The notes: generated from the sequence alone by a model not told the origin. Numbered from the stretch's first letter, positions 34,084 to 43,658 are shown. The stretch: 64,000 nucleotides of DNA from Flavobacterium limnosediminis JC2902 (GCF_000498535.1 NZ_AVGG01000011.1:1-64000); one strand, 5' to 3'. A program made the numbers and translations.

Positions 34084-35580
34084 ATGACATCGGCAACCAT
34101 ACTCACCATTATTATCATTTACTTCGGACTTTTAATCCTGATTTCCAACATCGTAAGCAAAAAAGACCACAGTAACGATACTTTTTTCAAGGCGAATAAA
34201 AATTCGAAATGGTACCTGGTGGCTTTCGGAATGATCGGAACGGCGCTTTCCGGAGTTACATTTATCTCGGTTCCGGGTGAAGTGGGAAATCCGGATCTGC
34301 AATTTAAGTACTTCCAGTTTATTTTAGGAAACGCCATCGGATTCCTTATCATTGCCAAAGTGCTACTGCCGTTGTATTACCGGATGAACCTTACGTCAAT
34401 TTACGGTTATATCGAACAACGACTGGGAACCGTCAGTTATAAAACCTCGGCAATTATTTTCCTGATCAGCAGAACCATCGGATCGGCCTTTCGTTTGTAT
34501 TTGGTGGTAATTGTTCTTCAGCGTTATGTTTTTGACGATTTCAATGTGCCTTTTGCAGCAACCGTTCTTATTTCACTTGGACTGATTTTCGCCTATACCT
34601 ATCGCGGCGGACTGAAAACCATCATCATAACCGATACACTACAGACTTTTTTCCTGGTTTCCTCCGTTTTCCTAACAATCATTTTTGTTTGCAGAAGTCT
34701 GGATTTCGGTGCACTTGAAGCATTTGAAGCCGTTAAAAACAGTAATTATTCCAAAATATTTTTCTACGAAGATTACCTGCAGGGCAACTATGTCATCAAA
34801 CAAATTCTCGGCGGAATCTTTGTAACGATAGCAATGGTGGGACTGGATCAGGATCTGATGCAGAAAAACCTGAGTTGTAAAAATATCGGCGAAGCACAAA
34901 AAAACATGTTCACCTTTACCGGGATTTTTGTGCTGATTAACATTTTCTTCCTAAGCGTTGGAGCTTTACTTTATATGTATGCCGAGAAAAATGGCGTGGC
35001 TATCCCAATGGTTGACGGTATTGCCCGAACGGATTATCTTTTCCCTGAAATCGCGTTCAGACATTTGAGCATCATTCCGGCCGTAATCTTCCTGTTAGGA
35101 TTGACCGCGGCCACATTCGCCACAACCGACAGTGCTTTAACAGCCTTAACAACATCTTTTTGCGTCGATTTTCTTGGAATGGACAAAGCCGAAAACGCCA
35201 ATAATATGAAAACCGTAAAAACAAGACATTTGGTTCATCTTACGTTTTCATTTTTAATGTTTTTGGTGATCTTGGTTTTCAATTCACTGAACGACAAATC
35301 GGTGGTAACCATGATCTTTACGGTTGCGGGCTATACCTACGGACCACTTTTGGGATTATACGGATTCGGACTTTTTATAAAATCGAAAACGGTTACCGAC
35401 AAACTCGTACCCCTTGTTTGCGTCGTATCACCACTGATTACTTATTTCATCAATTCGAATTCCAAAGAATGGTTTGGCGGTTATGTATTTTCCTTTGAAC
35501 TCATCATTGTTAACGGAGTGATAACACTACTCGGGTTGTTGTTAATAAGCAAACCGGCAACAGGGCAAACTCATTTTTAA
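34084..35580 (+). CDS. sodium:solute symporter (SSS family)
   Basis: A 498-residue inner-membrane transporter with about 13 hydrophobic helices and the SSS-family pattern (ISVPGEVG in the first sodium-site region, GGLKTIIITDTLQTFF, FATTDSALTALTTSF). It should take up an organic solute with sodium; PutP/SglT-type substrates cannot be told apart from sequence. The frame is open from a TTG at 34018, but the ATG at 34084 gives a normal N-terminus before the first helix. It diverges from recR and overlaps the CoA-binding gene by 4 bases at its end. Confidence 0.9.
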   Translation: MTSATILTIIIIYFGLLILISNIVSKKDHSNDTFFKANKNSKWYLVAFGMIGTALSGVTFISVPGEVGNPDLQFKYFQFILGNAIGFLIIAKVLLPLYYRMNLTSIYGYIEQRLGTVSYKTSAIIFLISRTIGSAFRLYLVVIVLQRYVFDDFNVPFAATVLISLGLIFAYTYRGGLKTIIITDTLQTFFLVSSVFLTIIFVCRSLDFGALEAFEAVKNSNYSKIFFYEDYLQGNYVIKQILGGIFVTIAMVGLDQDLMQKNLSCKNIGEAQKNMFTFTGIFVLINIFFLSVGALLYMYAEKNGVAIPMVDGIARTDYLFPEIAFRHLSIIPAVIFLLGLTAATFATTDSALTALTTSFCVDFLGMDKAENANNMKTVKTRHLVHLTFSFLMFLVILVFNSLNDKSVVTMIFTVAGYTYGPLLGLYGFGLFIKSKTVTDKLVPLVCVVSPLITYFINSNSKEWFGGYVFSFELIIVNGVITLLGLLLISKPATGQTHF

Positions 35581-35942
35581 TACTGATTGGTACTGAGTAA
35601 AACCAAAGTACAGGCTACATCAACCTTAATATTATTGGCTTTCAGCAGTTGGTAAAACTCGGGATTTTCAGTTCCCGGATTGAAGATTACGCGTTTTGGT
35701 TTTAATCCGACGATGTAATTGTAGTATTCCCGCTGGCGAACCGGATTTAAATACAACGTAACCGTGTCGATATTTTTAAGTGGAATATGTTTGGTCTGGA
35801 TTTTCACACCGGCCACTTCGCCCACGGTATGACCGATCCCGACTACGGAATGCCCTTTTTCGACTAAACTGTTTACGGCCATAAACGCATAACGTTCCGG
35901 TCTTACTGATGCCCCAAGTACCAAAGTTTTTTTCGATTTCAT
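35577..35942 (-). CDS. CoA-binding protein (YccU-like)
   Basis: A 121-residue single Rossmann-type CoA-binding domain. The N-terminus TLVLGASVRPERYAFMAV and the central GHTVGEVAGVKIQT, plus NPGTENPEFYQLL, match the YccU/CoA-binding domain family. Cellular role unknown. Its stop codon overlaps the end of the convergent symporter gene. Confidence 0.85.
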   Translation of the reverse strand: MKSKKTLVLGASVRPERYAFMAVNSLVEKGHSVVGIGHTVGEVAGVKIQTKHIPLKNIDTVTLYLNPVRQREYYNYIVGLKPKRVIFNPGTENPEFYQLLKANNIKVDVACTLVLLSTNQY

Positions 35943-36155
35943 CGTATTTCTTAATTTCTTTCAAAATTACGCTTTTTAAACGAAATGAACATGATGGGAA
36001 TTAGATGACAACCCAATAATAATTGACAAATAAAATCAGACAAATAAAAAACAATAACTAACTACATATTAAATCAATTTTGTATTTTAGTTTTTGACAA
36101 AGGTTAATTAACCTTTCCTTAATTTTAATTTTACGCTCCCGGGCAACAATCACTT
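35943..36155. other. divergent spacer, no gene seen
   Basis: AT-rich sequence upstream of two divergent genes. Apart from the MarC promoter box at its right edge I see nothing in it. Confidence 0.3.
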
Positions 36156-36163
36156 TAATTTTG
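36156..36163 (+). promoter_or_regulatory. -7 promoter box for the MarC-family gene
   Basis: TAATTTTG fits TANNTTTG, 11 bases before the ATG at 36175, giving at most a very short leader. Confidence 0.5.
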
Positions 36164-36174
36164 CAACAAAACCA

Positions 36175-36798
36175 ATGGAATTATTTGTTTACATTTTCGC
36201 CGCCGTATTTTCAGTATTAAACCCTTTGGGAGCCGTTCCTGTTTTTGTCGGATTAACACAACACGACAGTCATGCCGAACGTTCCAGAACCTCTCTTTGG
36301 ACCGCCATTAACGTTTTCATCATATTAATCATCTCTTTTTTTATTGGCGAATATGTTTTAAAGTTCTTCGGAATCAGTATTGATGCCCTGCGTATTGCCG
36401 GTGGTATGGTGATTGTAAGTTCGGGTTTTGCTTTATTAAGTGGGAATTTCGGAAAAAAAAGAGGTCTGAATAAAAAAATCACCAGCGATGCCCAAAAAAG
36501 AAATGATATCGCTCTTACCCCTTTAGCCATCCCAATGCTTGCCGGACCTGGCTCGATCTCCTTATTGATTGCCTTTTATCAGGATTTCCCTGAAGTAGCC
36601 GACAAAGCCATTGTTTGTGGTGCCATTTTAGCCGTAGCCATTTCTATTTTTATCATTTTAAGAAGCGCACATTATCTGTCCCGAATTTTAGGAGCTTCGG
36701 GTATCGTAGCCATTTCCAGAATCATCGGATTTATTGTAATTGCCATTGGAGTTCAATACATTAGCGTTTCGGTAATGAACATTTTCAAATCGATTTAA
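36175..36798 (+). CDS. MarC/UPF0056 family inner-membrane protein
   Basis: A 207-residue protein with six hydrophobic helices in two halves. FSVLNPLGAVPVFVGLT in helix 1 and ALTPLAIPMLAGPGSISLLI in helix 4 are the two NPxGxxP/PxxAGPG signatures of the MarC (NAAT) family. Some members have been proposed as amino-acid transporters; a role in multidrug resistance was withdrawn for Escherichia coli MarC. The function here is unknown. The gene has its own promoter and stands alone. Confidence 0.88.
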   Translation: MELFVYIFAAVFSVLNPLGAVPVFVGLTQHDSHAERSRTSLWTAINVFIILIISFFIGEYVLKFFGISIDALRIAGGMVIVSSGFALLSGNFGKKRGLNKKITSDAQKRNDIALTPLAIPMLAGPGSISLLIAFYQDFPEVADKAIVCGAILAVAISIFIILRSAHYLSRILGASGIVAISRIIGFIVIAIGVQYISVSVMNIFKSI

Positions 36799-36846
36799 CA
36801 ATTGTTGCACTTCCCTTTTTCGTAACTTTAAAGAAAAAAGGAAGCC

Positions 36847-38277
36847 ATGAAAATCTTACTCACCGGTGCAAACGGCTATGTCGGACGAAGACTGCTGCCT
36901 GAGCTATTGGCACAGGGCCATGAGGTAACTTGTGCTGTCCGTGACAAAATGCGCTTGGGACTGGACTCTGAAACACTGTCCAAAATAAGTATTTGGGAAG
37001 TTGATTTTTTATCCGAACCTGACTTTACAACCCTTCCAAAAAATATCGATGTAGCCTATTACCTCATTCATTCCATGTCGTCATCAACCGAAAATTTCGA
37101 CAAAATGGAAACAGTCGCCGCAGATCATTTCAACGCTTATATGAATGAAATCAAGGTAAAACAAGTGGTATACCTGAGTGGCATAGTAAACAATAAAGTA
37201 CTTTCCAAACACCTGAGTTCGAGAAGAAATGTGGAGAAAATCTTATACGGCGGAAATTTCAACCTTACCGTTTTAAGAGCCGGGATTATTGTGGGGTCCG
37301 GAAGCGCCTCTTTTGAAATCATCAGGGATTTATGCGAAAAATTACCGGTGATGATTACACCAAAATGGGTACTAACCAGAACGCAGCCCATTGCCATTCG
37401 TGATGTTATCAAATATCTTATCGGCGTACAACTCCGCGAAGACTGTTATAATCAGTCGTTTGACATCGGCGGTCCGGAAGTACTTACCTATAAAGAAATG
37501 CTTCAGCTGTATGCTAAAACCCGCGGATTTAAAAACCGGATCATAACGGTACCGGTCATGACACCCAAACTTTCTTCCTACTGGCTGTATTTTGTCACAT
37601 CGACATCCTACAAGCTTGCGATGAATCTGGTGGACAGCATGAAAATTGAAGTCATCAGCAAAGATAATCGTTTGGAACAAATGCTGAACATGAAACCAAT
37701 CTCTTATACCGATGCCATAAAATTAGCCTTCAAAAAAATTGAGCAAAATCTGGTAATTTCAAGCTGGAAAGACAGTTTGGTGAGCGGAAGGTTCAAACAT
37801 AATTTATCCGAATTCGTTCAGGTTCCCACTTTTGGCTGTTTAAGCGATCATCAGAAAATAAAAGTTGGCAATCCGGAAAATGCCTTAAAAAACATCTGGA
37901 GCATCGGAGGCAAAAAAGGCTGGTATTACGGCAGTTGGATGTGGCAGATCAGAGGTTTTCTTGACAAACTTTTTGGAGGTGTCGGTCTGCGCAGAGGCAG
38001 AACCAATCCAAATCAATTGAATAGTGGTGCTGCTTTGGATTTTTGGCGCGTGCTTTTGGCCGATAAAAACAAAAAACGATTGCTTCTTTTTGCCGAAATG
38101 CGACTGCCCGGAGAAGCCTGGCTCGAATTTAAAATAGACGACAACAACATTTTACACCAAACAGCCACCTTTCGACCAAAAGGACTTTGGGGAAGACTGT
38201 ATTGGTATGCCATGCTCCCTTTCCATTATTTTATTTTTGGAGGGATGCTGAAAAACATTGCCGGAAACAAGGCATAA
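36847..38277 (+). CDS. SDR-family NAD(P)-binding protein with DUF2867 domain
   Basis: A 476-residue two-domain protein. The N-terminal ~300 residues are an atypical SDR/NmrA-like domain with the dinucleotide loop LLTGANGYVGRRLLPELL and VYLSGIV. The C-terminal ~160 residues (FWRVLLADKNKKRLLLFAEMRLPGEAWLEF, given as FWRVLLADKN and PGEAWLEFKI) match DUF2867, ending with a hydrophobic helix. Such proteins are widespread in Bacteroidota and of unknown substrate. AAAAAAGGAAGCC precedes the ATG at 36847. Confidence 0.85.
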   Translation: MKILLTGANGYVGRRLLPELLAQGHEVTCAVRDKMRLGLDSETLSKISIWEVDFLSEPDFTTLPKNIDVAYYLIHSMSSSTENFDKMETVAADHFNAYMNEIKVKQVVYLSGIVNNKVLSKHLSSRRNVEKILYGGNFNLTVLRAGIIVGSGSASFEIIRDLCEKLPVMITPKWVLTRTQPIAIRDVIKYLIGVQLREDCYNQSFDIGGPEVLTYKEMLQLYAKTRGFKNRIITVPVMTPKLSSYWLYFVTSTSYKLAMNLVDSMKIEVISKDNRLEQMLNMKPISYTDAIKLAFKKIEQNLVISSWKDSLVSGRFKHNLSEFVQVPTFGCLSDHQKIKVGNPENALKNIWSIGGKKGWYYGSWMWQIRGFLDKLFGGVGLRRGRTNPNQLNSGAALDFWRVLLADKNKKRLLLFAEMRLPGEAWLEFKIDDNNILHQTATFRPKGLWGRLYWYAMLPFHYFIFGGMLKNIAGNKA

Positions 38278-38303
38278 AAAAAGACCTTAAATTAAGGCCT
38301 TTC
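38278..38303. terminator. bidirectional terminator between convergent genes
   Basis: CCTTAA and TTAAGG (within AAAAAAGACCTTAAATTAAGGCCTTTCTT) form a short hairpin flanked by A and T runs, serving the SDR gene on the plus strand and ctlX on the minus strand. Confidence 0.6.
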
Positions 38304-38324
38304 TTGAATGTATTCCAATCAAAA

Positions 38325-39272
38325 TTAATCTTCGTCTTCCTCTTTCGGTAAAAACACTTCAGCCATCATGCAGCGTGCACTTCCACCACCACAAGCTTCG
38401 ATAGTTTCCAAACCGGAACTTAAAATTTCACAGTGTTTTTCAAGGGCCGTGATTTGTGCCGTCGTTAAACTTTGGTGTGCCGAAGTACTCATAACCAAAT
38501 AACGTTTATCATTGGCACCGCGAACCTGAAGCATGTTTCCTGCGAAATTACTCATCTGGTCTTCCGTTATCAGAATAATTTCTTTTCCGTCTGATTTTAA
38601 ACAATCCAAAACCATTTTACGTTCCTTCTTATCATCGATGGAATCCGCACAGATAACAGCGAAAGTTTCACCCAGACACATCATCACATTAGTATGATAA
38701 ATATGTTTTCGCTCTCCATTTACGGTTTGGAACGCTTCGAAAATAACGGGATTCATTTCAAAATCTTCGCAAAACTCAATCATCAGTTCCTCGTTTGATC
38801 TTGAGGAAAGCGCACAATAGGCTTTTATATTGGCACGATCCAACACCAAACTTCCTGTCCCTTCCAGAAAAAGTCCTTCTTCCTCGGCAGAACTGTAATC
38901 TACAATCTGCTCGATATGAAAGCCCTGTTCTTCCAGAAGATCCAGAATATCTTCTCTTCGTTCTAAACGACGGTTTTCTGCAAACATCGGATACAAAGCT
39001 ACATCGCCGTTCTGATGAAACGAAATCCAGTTGTTTGGAAAAATACTGTCGGGCGTATCCGTGTTTACAGTATCTTCCACAACAATAACATTCACCCCTA
39101 CACTGCGTAATTTGGAAACCAAAGCATCAAATTCTTCCTGTGCCTTTGCATTAGCGGCTGCCGGCAATAGCGCATTCGCTTCTTTCTGGTAGTAATTATT
39201 CTCCGTTGTTTGTTCGTTTCTGCGAAAAGCCACCGGGCGAATCATCAGAACAGTATTTGTTGTTTGTTGCAT
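38325..39272 (-). CDS. ctlX: citrulline/arginine hydrolase of the amidinotransferase superfamily (CtlX-like)
   Basis: A 315-residue penta-beta-propeller guanidino-group enzyme. NWISFHQNG and the substrate-binding PMFAENRR region come first; the catalytic Cys is near residue 301 in CGGGSARCMMAEVF, with His in HIYHTNVMMCLGE. CtlX family members act in citrulline or arginine breakdown. It lies 4 bases downstream of arginase, so the two are co-transcribed and point to arginine or citrulline catabolism. The exact substrate is inferred from family and context. Confidence 0.85.
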   Translation of the reverse strand: MQQTTNTVLMIRPVAFRRNEQTTENNYYQKEANALLPAAANAKAQEEFDALVSKLRSVGVNVIVVEDTVNTDTPDSIFPNNWISFHQNGDVALYPMFAENRRLERREDILDLLEEQGFHIEQIVDYSSAEEEGLFLEGTGSLVLDRANIKAYCALSSRSNEELMIEFCEDFEMNPVIFEAFQTVNGERKHIYHTNVMMCLGETFAVICADSIDDKKERKMVLDCLKSDGKEIILITEDQMSNFAGNMLQVRGANDKRYLVMSTSAHQSLTTAQITALEKHCEILSSGLETIEACGGGSARCMMAEVFLPKEEDED

Positions 39273-39276
39273 ACTT

Positions 39277-40230
39277 TTATTTTTTGAGTGTTTCCGTGAT
39301 GGATTCGACCAGATCCAAAGTTATTTCGGCCATGGTATTTTTCTTTTCATCCAGACAAGGGTTTACTTCGACAATTTCCATACAAACCGTTTTATCCATT
39401 TTGGCGAAGTGAGTCAGTATCTCTTTTGCTTCTTCCGGAGTTAAACCATCTTTAACAGGTGTTCCCGTTCCGTGCGATGTTAAATCCGGATCCATGGAAT
39501 CCACATCAAAAGACACGTAAATACAATCGCAGTCTTTCAGTTGTTCATCAATGGCTTTTAGTATTTCCGACATACCTTTAGTACGTACATCAGCCACTTT
39601 ATGATTACGAATATTCAATCGACTTAAAACTGTATCTTCTTGTTCTTCCGTATCACGCACTGCTATATAAACCAAATCCTCAGAACTGATTTTGGGTGAA
39701 ATACCGCCAATATGTTTTAATTGGTTCCAGAATGAAAGTGTATCCTGCGGAACTTCATTAGTTTTACATTCCAGATTATCAATTCCTAAAGCCGTAGCCA
39801 AAGGCATTCCGTGCATGTTCCCGGAAGGTGTCGTAAAAGGAGTATGAATATCAGCATGCGCATCAATCCAAACCACCCCCAAACGCTTATTCGGGAAAGC
39901 CGATTTTATTCCTGCAATCGTACCACCGGCCGAACCGTGGTCTGCGGCCAAAATCAACGGGAATTTATTATTCATCAACAATGAGGAAACCTTGCTATCC
40001 AGCATTTCATAAACATTTACCAAACCATCAATCCGTTTGGCATATTGGTGCGGGCTAGCCTTATCAAGTAAATCATTTACACATTCCAGTTTCTCGGTTG
40101 GATGTTCGCCAAAAATAAAACTTCCTTTTTTCCGGGCTGCGGTCATGATGGCATTAGGACCTAAAGATGCTCCCCGGGTACCGGCCGTAATCTCGGATGT
40201 GTTTATTACAAAAACAATATTTTTATCCAT
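39277..40230 (-). CDS. arginase family hydrolase
   Basis: A 317-residue dimanganese ureohydrolase. Metal ligands are in AADHGSAGG, VWIDAHADIHTP and YVSFDVDSMDPDLTSHGTG; the N-terminal TAGTRGASLGPNAI and the C-terminal EIVEVNPCLDEKKNT are typical of true arginases, which split arginine to ornithine and urea. It is the first gene of a two-gene unit with ctlX. The promoter box at 40332 leaves a leader of about 100 bases. Confidence 0.9.
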   Translation of the reverse strand: MDKNIVFVINTSEITAGTRGASLGPNAIMTAARKKGSFIFGEHPTEKLECVNDLLDKASPHQYAKRIDGLVNVYEMLDSKVSSLLMNNKFPLILAADHGSAGGTIAGIKSAFPNKRLGVVWIDAHADIHTPFTTPSGNMHGMPLATALGIDNLECKTNEVPQDTLSFWNQLKHIGGISPKISSEDLVYIAVRDTEEQEDTVLSRLNIRNHKVADVRTKGMSEILKAIDEQLKDCDCIYVSFDVDSMDPDLTSHGTGTPVKDGLTPEEAKEILTHFAKMDKTVCMEIVEVNPCLDEKKNTMAEITLDLVESITETLKK

Positions 40231-40331
40231 AGTATACTTCGCTACTATTATTTTTCCTTTATCAATACCCTAAAACAACCAGTTCCAAACAAATACATTG
40301 TCTGGTCATCCCGTTGTTTTCGGGCTTCTGA

Positions 40332-40339
40332 CAAAGATA
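40332..40339 (-). promoter_or_regulatory. -7 promoter box for the arginase-ctlX unit
   Basis: On the minus strand TATCTTTG fits TANNTTTG, about 100 bases before the ATG at 40230. The long leader is unusual next to the short ones elsewhere in the window. Confidence 0.4.
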
Positions 40340-40478
40340 GAAAAAGGGCTTCGATAAAAGAAAAACTTATCTAAAAATAACAATAGGTAATAGTTAACAC
40401 ACAGGCAATCTGATTATTAAAACATCAGACCAGTATCAATTTTAATAAACATAAGTTAATTCTCAGTCTTTTTTTTAT

Positions 40479-40486
40479 TAAATTTG
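40479..40486 (+). promoter_or_regulatory. -7 promoter box for the LEA-like gene
   Basis: TAAATTTG fits TANNTTTG, 16 bases before the ATG at 40503. Confidence 0.45.
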
Positions 40487-40502
40487 ATAAAAACGAAAAA
40501 TT

Positions 40503-41045
40503 ATGGGATTATCAAATTTTTTCAGTTCGCTATTCGGAAAGACTAAAAAGACTACCGAAGAATTGGGCGAAAGCGCTAGCACAATGGCCAATACAGCAAT
40601 CAACAAGACAGAATCCTTCACTAAAGAGGTCGTCGAAAAAGTAGCTGATGCTGCAGAACATGCATCACACAAGCTAGAAGAGTTGGACATTCCTGATCGA
40701 ATGGAAAATTTCATTGATGCAGCAAAAGAAAAAGCCGCACAGGCTGCTGATTGGGCAGAAGATAAGGCTCATGATGCCAAGGACGTTTTATCGGGAGTGG
40801 TGGACAAAGTGGAAGATACTATTAGCGGAATAACCGGAACCTCTAAGGAGACAACCGAAACTTTCGAAAATAAAGTGGCAGACGCAACTGAAGCCGTATC
40901 GAGCACAGCAACAGGAATGGAAACCAAAGTTGAAAATATTGCTACAGAAACCAAAGAATCTGTTTCTGATACTGCAGAGAATATCGAAAACAACATTGAA
41001 GAAGCGGGTGAAAAAACCGCTGATGAAGAGGATAAGCCAGTTTAA
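40503..41045 (+). CDS. hydrophilic LEA-like / apolipophorin-like helical protein
   Basis: A 180-residue, highly charged protein almost free of hydrophobic core. It is rich in Ala, Glu, Lys, Asp and Thr and built of irregular amphipathic repeats such as KEKAAQAADWAEDKAHDAKD and KVEDTISGITGTSKETTETF. This resembles LEA group 3 or YtxH-like stress proteins, thought to protect membranes and proteins during drying or freezing. No signal peptide. Single gene with its own promoter and terminator. Function is inferred from composition. Confidence 0.7.
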   Translation: MGLSNFFSSLFGKTKKTTEELGESASTMANTAINKTESFTKEVVEKVADAAEHASHKLEELDIPDRMENFIDAAKEKAAQAADWAEDKAHDAKDVLSGVVDKVEDTISGITGTSKETTETFENKVADATEAVSSTATGMETKVENIATETKESVSDTAENIENNIEEAGEKTADEEDKPV

Positions 41046-41062
41046 ATTTTATTTGAGTCAAT

Positions 41063-41097
41063 AAAAAAGCCCCGATTACATTTATCGGGGCTTTTTT
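41063..41097. terminator. strong bidirectional terminator
   Basis: AAAAAAGCCCCGAT (41063-41076) pairs with ATCGGGGCTTTTTT (41084-41097) around a 7-base loop. It serves the LEA-like gene and, from the other side, citrate synthase. Confidence 0.9.
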
Positions 41098-41110
41098 TTA
41101 TAATGAAGTT

Positions 41111-42394
41111 TTATCTCTGATTCATTTCCGTAAACGGACGTAATGCATATCCGGTATACACCTGACGTGGACGACCGATCGGTTCTTTGTTCACGCGCAT
41201 TTCTTTCCACTGTGCAATCCATCCCGGAAGACGGCCGATAGCAAACAACACGGTAAACATATCCGTAGGGATTCCTAACGCACGGTAAATGATTCCGGAA
41301 TAGAAGTCTACGTTTGGATACAGGTTTCTTGATTTGAAATACTCGTCCTGTAACGCCGATTCCTCCAAACGTTTCGCAATGTTCAGGATCGGATCGTTTA
41401 CACCTAATTCAGCCAATACTTCATCAGCCGCTTTTTTGATGATTTTTGCTCTCGGGTCGAAATTTTTATATACCCTGTGTCCGAAGCCCATCAAACGGAA
41501 CGGATCGTTTTTATCTTTTGCTTTCGCTAAGAATTTATCAGCATCACCACCGTCTTTCTGGATTTCTTCCAACATTTCCAACACTGCCTGGTTAGCCCCA
41601 CCGTGAAGTGGCCCCCAAAGTGCAGAAACTCCGGCAGAGATGGACGCAAATAATCCGGCATGAGACGAACCTACCATTCTTACCGTTGAAGTAGAACAGT
41701 TTTGCTCGTGATCCGCATGAAGAATAAACAATTTATCCAACGCATTTACAACTACAGGATTGATTTTGTAAGGTCCTGTTGGCAATTCAAACATTAAACG
41801 CATGAAGTTCTCAACATATCCTTTAGTATTATCGTAATAATTCAAAGGGAAACCAGAACTTTTTCTGTACGTCCAAGTCGCCAAAACAAGGAATTTACCC
41901 ATTGTCTTACAAACGGCTTCATACATTTCCTTTTCGTTCTCAACATTAACCACTTTAGGATTGAATGCCGTTAACGCACTTGTCAGTGAAGACAACACGC
42001 CCATTGGGTGCGCCGTTTTAGGAAAACCATCAATGATGTTTTTCATTTCTTCATTCACCAACGTATACTTATGAATATCCGTTTCAAACTGCGCTAATTG
42101 TTGTTTGGTTGGCAATTCACCAAAAATCACAAGATAAGACACTTCAAGAAAATTAGCTTTATCCGCTAAATCTTCGATAGCATACCCTCTGTAGCGAAGA
42201 ATACCTTCTTCTCCATCAAGGAATGTGATTTTACTTTGGCAGGAACCTGAATTTTTATACCCCGGATCTAGCGTAATCGCACCGGTTGCAGCACGTAATT
42301 TTTCTATATCGATAGCAACCTCGTTCTCACTTCCCACGATAATTGGAAACTCATATTTGTTGCCATCAATCTCTAATATTGCAGTTTTCGACAT
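41111..42394 (-). CDS. gltA: citrate synthase
   Basis: A 427-residue type II citrate synthase that condenses acetyl-CoA and oxaloacetate. The catalytic residues are visible: HADHEQNCSTSTVRMVGSS (first active-site His), GFGHRVYKNFDPRA (second His) and the Asp in YPNVDFYSGIIYRA. N-terminal domain FPIIVGSENEVAIDIEKLR as in Gram-negative enzymes. Single gene; no other citric-acid-cycle gene is adjacent. Confidence 0.95.
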   Translation of the reverse strand: MSKTAILEIDGNKYEFPIIVGSENEVAIDIEKLRAATGAITLDPGYKNSGSCQSKITFLDGEEGILRYRGYAIEDLADKANFLEVSYLVIFGELPTKQQLAQFETDIHKYTLVNEEMKNIIDGFPKTAHPMGVLSSLTSALTAFNPKVVNVENEKEMYEAVCKTMGKFLVLATWTYRKSSGFPLNYYDNTKGYVENFMRLMFELPTGPYKINPVVVNALDKLFILHADHEQNCSTSTVRMVGSSHAGLFASISAGVSALWGPLHGGANQAVLEMLEEIQKDGGDADKFLAKAKDKNDPFRLMGFGHRVYKNFDPRAKIIKKAADEVLAELGVNDPILNIAKRLEESALQDEYFKSRNLYPNVDFYSGIIYRALGIPTDMFTVLFAIGRLPGWIAQWKEMRVNKEPIGRPRQVYTGYALRPFTEMNQR

Positions 42395-42800
42395 GTGTGT
42401 ATTAGGAATTAAATGTAATTGTTTTTTGTTGTAGGCGAATTTAAGAAATTACATTCTAATTAAAAAGAAAATATCAACATGAAATCGCAAATTCTTATAA
42501 AAATTAAGCAATGGTTATAAGCGATTACGGATGATTTGGAAATATTGTTCCGAATTAATCATTAAACCAGGAATTTCACCGATTGTCTTACCAATTGTTT
42601 ACAAACCTTATCAATCGAAAAGCAAAAAACATCTATTTCAAAAACAGACAACTTCAAAAACAAACACAACAAACACATCGCAGTGAAAATTAGAACAATA
42701 ACAATAATTGTGGTAATTTTGCTATAGACTCTCGCCAATTTTGGAAGCATTTAAATTTTCACTCTTACCGACATACTCCTAAAAAGAAAAACGATCCGAA
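42395..42800. other. divergent spacer, no gene seen
   Basis: About 400 bases of AT-rich sequence between citrate synthase and the YhhN-like gene. TAATTTTG at 42714-42721 is a possible plus-strand -7 box about 80 bases before the downstream ATG. A minus-strand frame at 42562-42750 has no family and an unlikely composition. Confidence 0.35.
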
Positions 42801-43493
42801 ATGAATCCGCTGAAATCACATCTTTCCCTTTATTTCATTTTCGGATTTTTGTATTTCCTTTCAACAGTCATGGATTGGCTTCTTCTATCCTATATTGCCA
42901 AACCTTTATTTATCGGTGCCATTTTTTTTTACTATATCGAAGAAAGGAAAACACCCGTTAACTATTACAATTGCACGGTTTTGTTTTTTTTGTTTTTATC
43001 TGGAATAATCAATTTACTGGAAGGCTACGATTACTTTGTATACATCTTATTCTTTAACTTTTTAGCCTACTGCATACTTTTCTTTCAACTGATTAAGCAC
43101 TTAGCTGAAAGGCGACATCATAAAATTGAAAAAGAACATTCCCTTCAGTTAATTTTAACGCTAATTTTTTTGAGCTGCCTTCTTTACATTTCCTCATTTA
43201 TTGTTTTTGACCGCTCTTTCGAATTATACAAAGCAATTTTAGTGTACGGAGTTGTTGTAGCATCTTTTGCATTGTGTGCCACTTTTCTCTACCTGTCGGA
43301 ATCGACTCAAAAAAACATGTTCCTGCTGTTTTATGCCATAGACATTATTATCTGCGAACTCTTTTATATTATTTATCATTATTATTACAGCTTTCCGCTG
43401 CTCCGGTTTTCGAGTGTTTTCTGCTACATCCTTTCGTTTTATTTTCTGGCAAACTACTTCTTAAAGGAAAACAATCTCCAAACCAAGGAATGA
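42801..43493 (+). CDS. YhhN-like multi-spanning membrane protein
   Basis: A 230-residue protein with about eight hydrophobic helices. The KPLFIGAIFFYY segment in helix 2, LVYGVVVASFALCATFLYLSE, and the C-terminal YILSFYFLANYFLKE match the layout of the YhhN (TMEM86-like, lysoplasmalogenase) family, though the second acidic motif is weakly kept. Its role in this organism is unknown. Low-GC gene. An alternative is an unrelated small membrane protein. Confidence 0.6.
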   Translation: MNPLKSHLSLYFIFGFLYFLSTVMDWLLLSYIAKPLFIGAIFFYYIEERKTPVNYYNCTVLFFLFLSGIINLLEGYDYFVYILFFNFLAYCILFFQLIKHLAERRHHKIEKEHSLQLILTLIFLSCLLYISSFIVFDRSFELYKAILVYGVVVASFALCATFLYLSESTQKNMFLLFYAIDIIICELFYIIYHYYYSFPLLRFSSVFCYILSFYFLANYFLKENNLQTKE

Positions 43494-43658
43494 CTGATAT
43501 ACCTTAAACCCTAAAAAAATGTCCTTTTTTTCACTCTATATTAGTCAATTATTCTGATACCTGAGATTTAACCGCAAGGAGCGCAAAGTTTTTTCACAAA
43601 GTACGCGACGCTCTCCAAATTCAACGACCATTCCAAATAAGATTTAAAGCCCCCCTTT
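43494..43658. other. spacer with degraded GCAAGGAGCGCAAAG repeat
   Basis: No gene. At 43570-43608 the sequence AACCGCAAGGAGCGCAAAG followed by TTTTTTCACAAAGTACGCG is built of internal near-repeats of GCAAAG and looks like a short dispersed repeat common in Bacteroidota spacers. Confidence 0.35.

Noticed and set aside
42562..42750. 62-codon minus-strand frame between gltA and the YhhN-like gene
   Set aside because: Composition unlike a real protein, no promoter or family match.
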